Shown here: one piece after another, positions 37,858 to 38,279 of the stretch | Layout of the letters: every line of letters starts with the position of its first letter | Numbering within the stretch: the stretch's first letter is position 1 | IMG/VR virus record: IMGVR_UViG_3300008120_006706 | Span: 1 to 38,279 of that record | Reading direction: 5' to 3' (one strand) | DNA from: a virus | Length of the DNA: 38,279 bases | Position numbers and translations under genes: made by a program | The notes under the pieces: model-generated | Databases searched by the model: none | Seen by the model: only the letters and a program-made list of their open reading frames with translations | What the model was told of the DNA's origin: nothing

Positions 37858-38279
37858 ATGGACCTACAAAAATTTAAAGAACTCCTTTCAGTACCATCAA
37901 AAACATATCAAGAGGAGGATATGGTAGAATACCTTTGTGATGAACTCGAGGGTATTGAGGGGGTGTCTTTTTATCGTGATGATATGATGAACATTTATGC
38001 AACAAAGGGGACACTTGAAGAAGGTGAATTCTACCCGATGTTTATTGCTCACACAGATACGGTTCACTCTAAAATCGATAAGATTGTAGTTGAAGAAGAA
38101 AAACTAAAACGACCATATACATTTGGTAAAACTTTTGACGACACTCTTGTTGATGTATTGAAAGCGTATGACACAGAGGGAAAACCAACAGGTATTGGTG
38201 GTGATGATAAATGTGGTATTTTTATTTGTTTAGAATTACTTAAACAATTAGACAAAGTAAAAATCGGTTTATTTGTATC
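37858..38279 (+). CDS. M20/M42-like zinc metallopeptidase, N-terminal part (cut by window edge)
   Basis: Open from ATG 37858 to the window edge (140 codons visible). The protein begins MDLQKFKELLSVPSKTYQEE, the usual 'll.i.s.s..E..m..yl' start of M20 aminopeptidases. HTDTVH (65-70) gives the first metal-binding His and the adjacent Asp, and GGDDKCGI (114-121) the bridging Asp of the GADDK block. The dimetal site is therefore only half visible, since the later Glu/Asp/His ligands lie beyond the window. Such enzymes trim peptides in the cytoplasm; here it could finish degradation of peptides released by a Clp protease, which is inference from adjacency. ATG is preceded by a Bacteroidota promoter and no SD. 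Confidence 0.8.
   Translation, partial: MDLQKFKELLSVPSKTYQEEDMVEYLCDELEGIEGVSFYRDDMMNIYATKGTLEEGEFYPMFIAHTDTVHSKIDKIVVEEEKLKRPYTFGKTFDDTLVDVLKAYDTEGKPTGIGGDDKCGIFICLELLKQLDKVKIGLFV

Noticed and set aside
37811-37858. Inverted CAAATG/CATTTG near the end of the Clp gene as a terminator
   Set aside because: Arms are only 6 bases with a long AT loop, and the sequence is better explained as the Bacteroidota-type promoter.
1-38279. tRNA genes, CRISPR arrays, insertion sequences and integration genes
   Set aside because: Gaps between genes are nearly all shorter than 50 bases, no cloverleaf-like or spaced direct repeat set was found, and no transposase or integrase is encoded.

Overview
The window reads as a piece of a large, AT-rich, strictly lytic-looking T4-like tailed phage (myovirus) that infects a member of the Bacteroidota, probably a flavobacterium-like host. 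The phage call rests on a collinear T4-type head module on the minus strand: large terminase (gp17), portal (gp20), prohead protease (gp21), scaffold (gp22) and major capsid protein (gp23). A gp5-like baseplate hub, a gp55-like late sigma factor and PhoH support it. The host call is inference. It rests on host-type promoters of the Bacteroidota form (TTTG, about 19-20 nt, TAnnTTTG), on start codons almost all without a Shine-Dalgarno (SD) sequence, and on a ribosomal protein bS21 of Bacteroidota type.

Layout. (1) Positions 1-11210, plus strand: a tight, often ATGA-overlapping operon for sugar and glycan chemistry. It holds a DUF3431 fragment, UDP-galactopyranose mutase, three methyltransferases, several glycosyltransferase-like proteins, a HAD-nucleotidyltransferase fusion, a GT11 fucosyltransferase, SGNH and GDPD-like hydrolases, and the two enzymes that turn GDP-mannose into GDP-L-fucose. 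(2) 11212-15523, plus: PhoH, a HAD-like protein with altered catalytic residues, two more glycosyltransferases and the late sigma factor. (3) 15547-21644, plus: tail/baseplate and unidentified structural genes, ending in an intrinsic terminator that lies antisense inside the convergent neighbour. (4) 35623 down to 21641, minus: the head module and small accessory proteins. It is interrupted by one plus-strand gene, bS21, at 27328-27510. (5) 35775-38279, plus: a ClpC-like unfoldase without its N-domain and the start of an M20/M42-like metallopeptidase, each behind a Bacteroidota-type promoter.

How the parts may work together (inference). The Clp and peptidase genes look ready for host RNA polymerase. 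Many structural genes instead carry a TATTTAT(A/T) box just upstream, which is the exact reverse complement of the T4 late box TATAAATA, and a gp55 homologue is present to read a late promoter. The bS21 gene also has this box, so it looks late-expressed. It is the only gene seen here with a full AGGAGG at canonical spacing. In Flavobacterium, bS21 helps hide the anti-SD of 16S rRNA and the host rpsU is controlled through a strong SD, so the phage copy appears to have kept that control element. The glycan operon could decorate virion proteins or alter the host surface with fucose and galactofuranose.

No tRNA, CRISPR array, insertion sequence or integrase was seen. No gene-free stretch exceeds 300 bases; the longest gaps (about 100-165 bases) hold promoters and a terminator.
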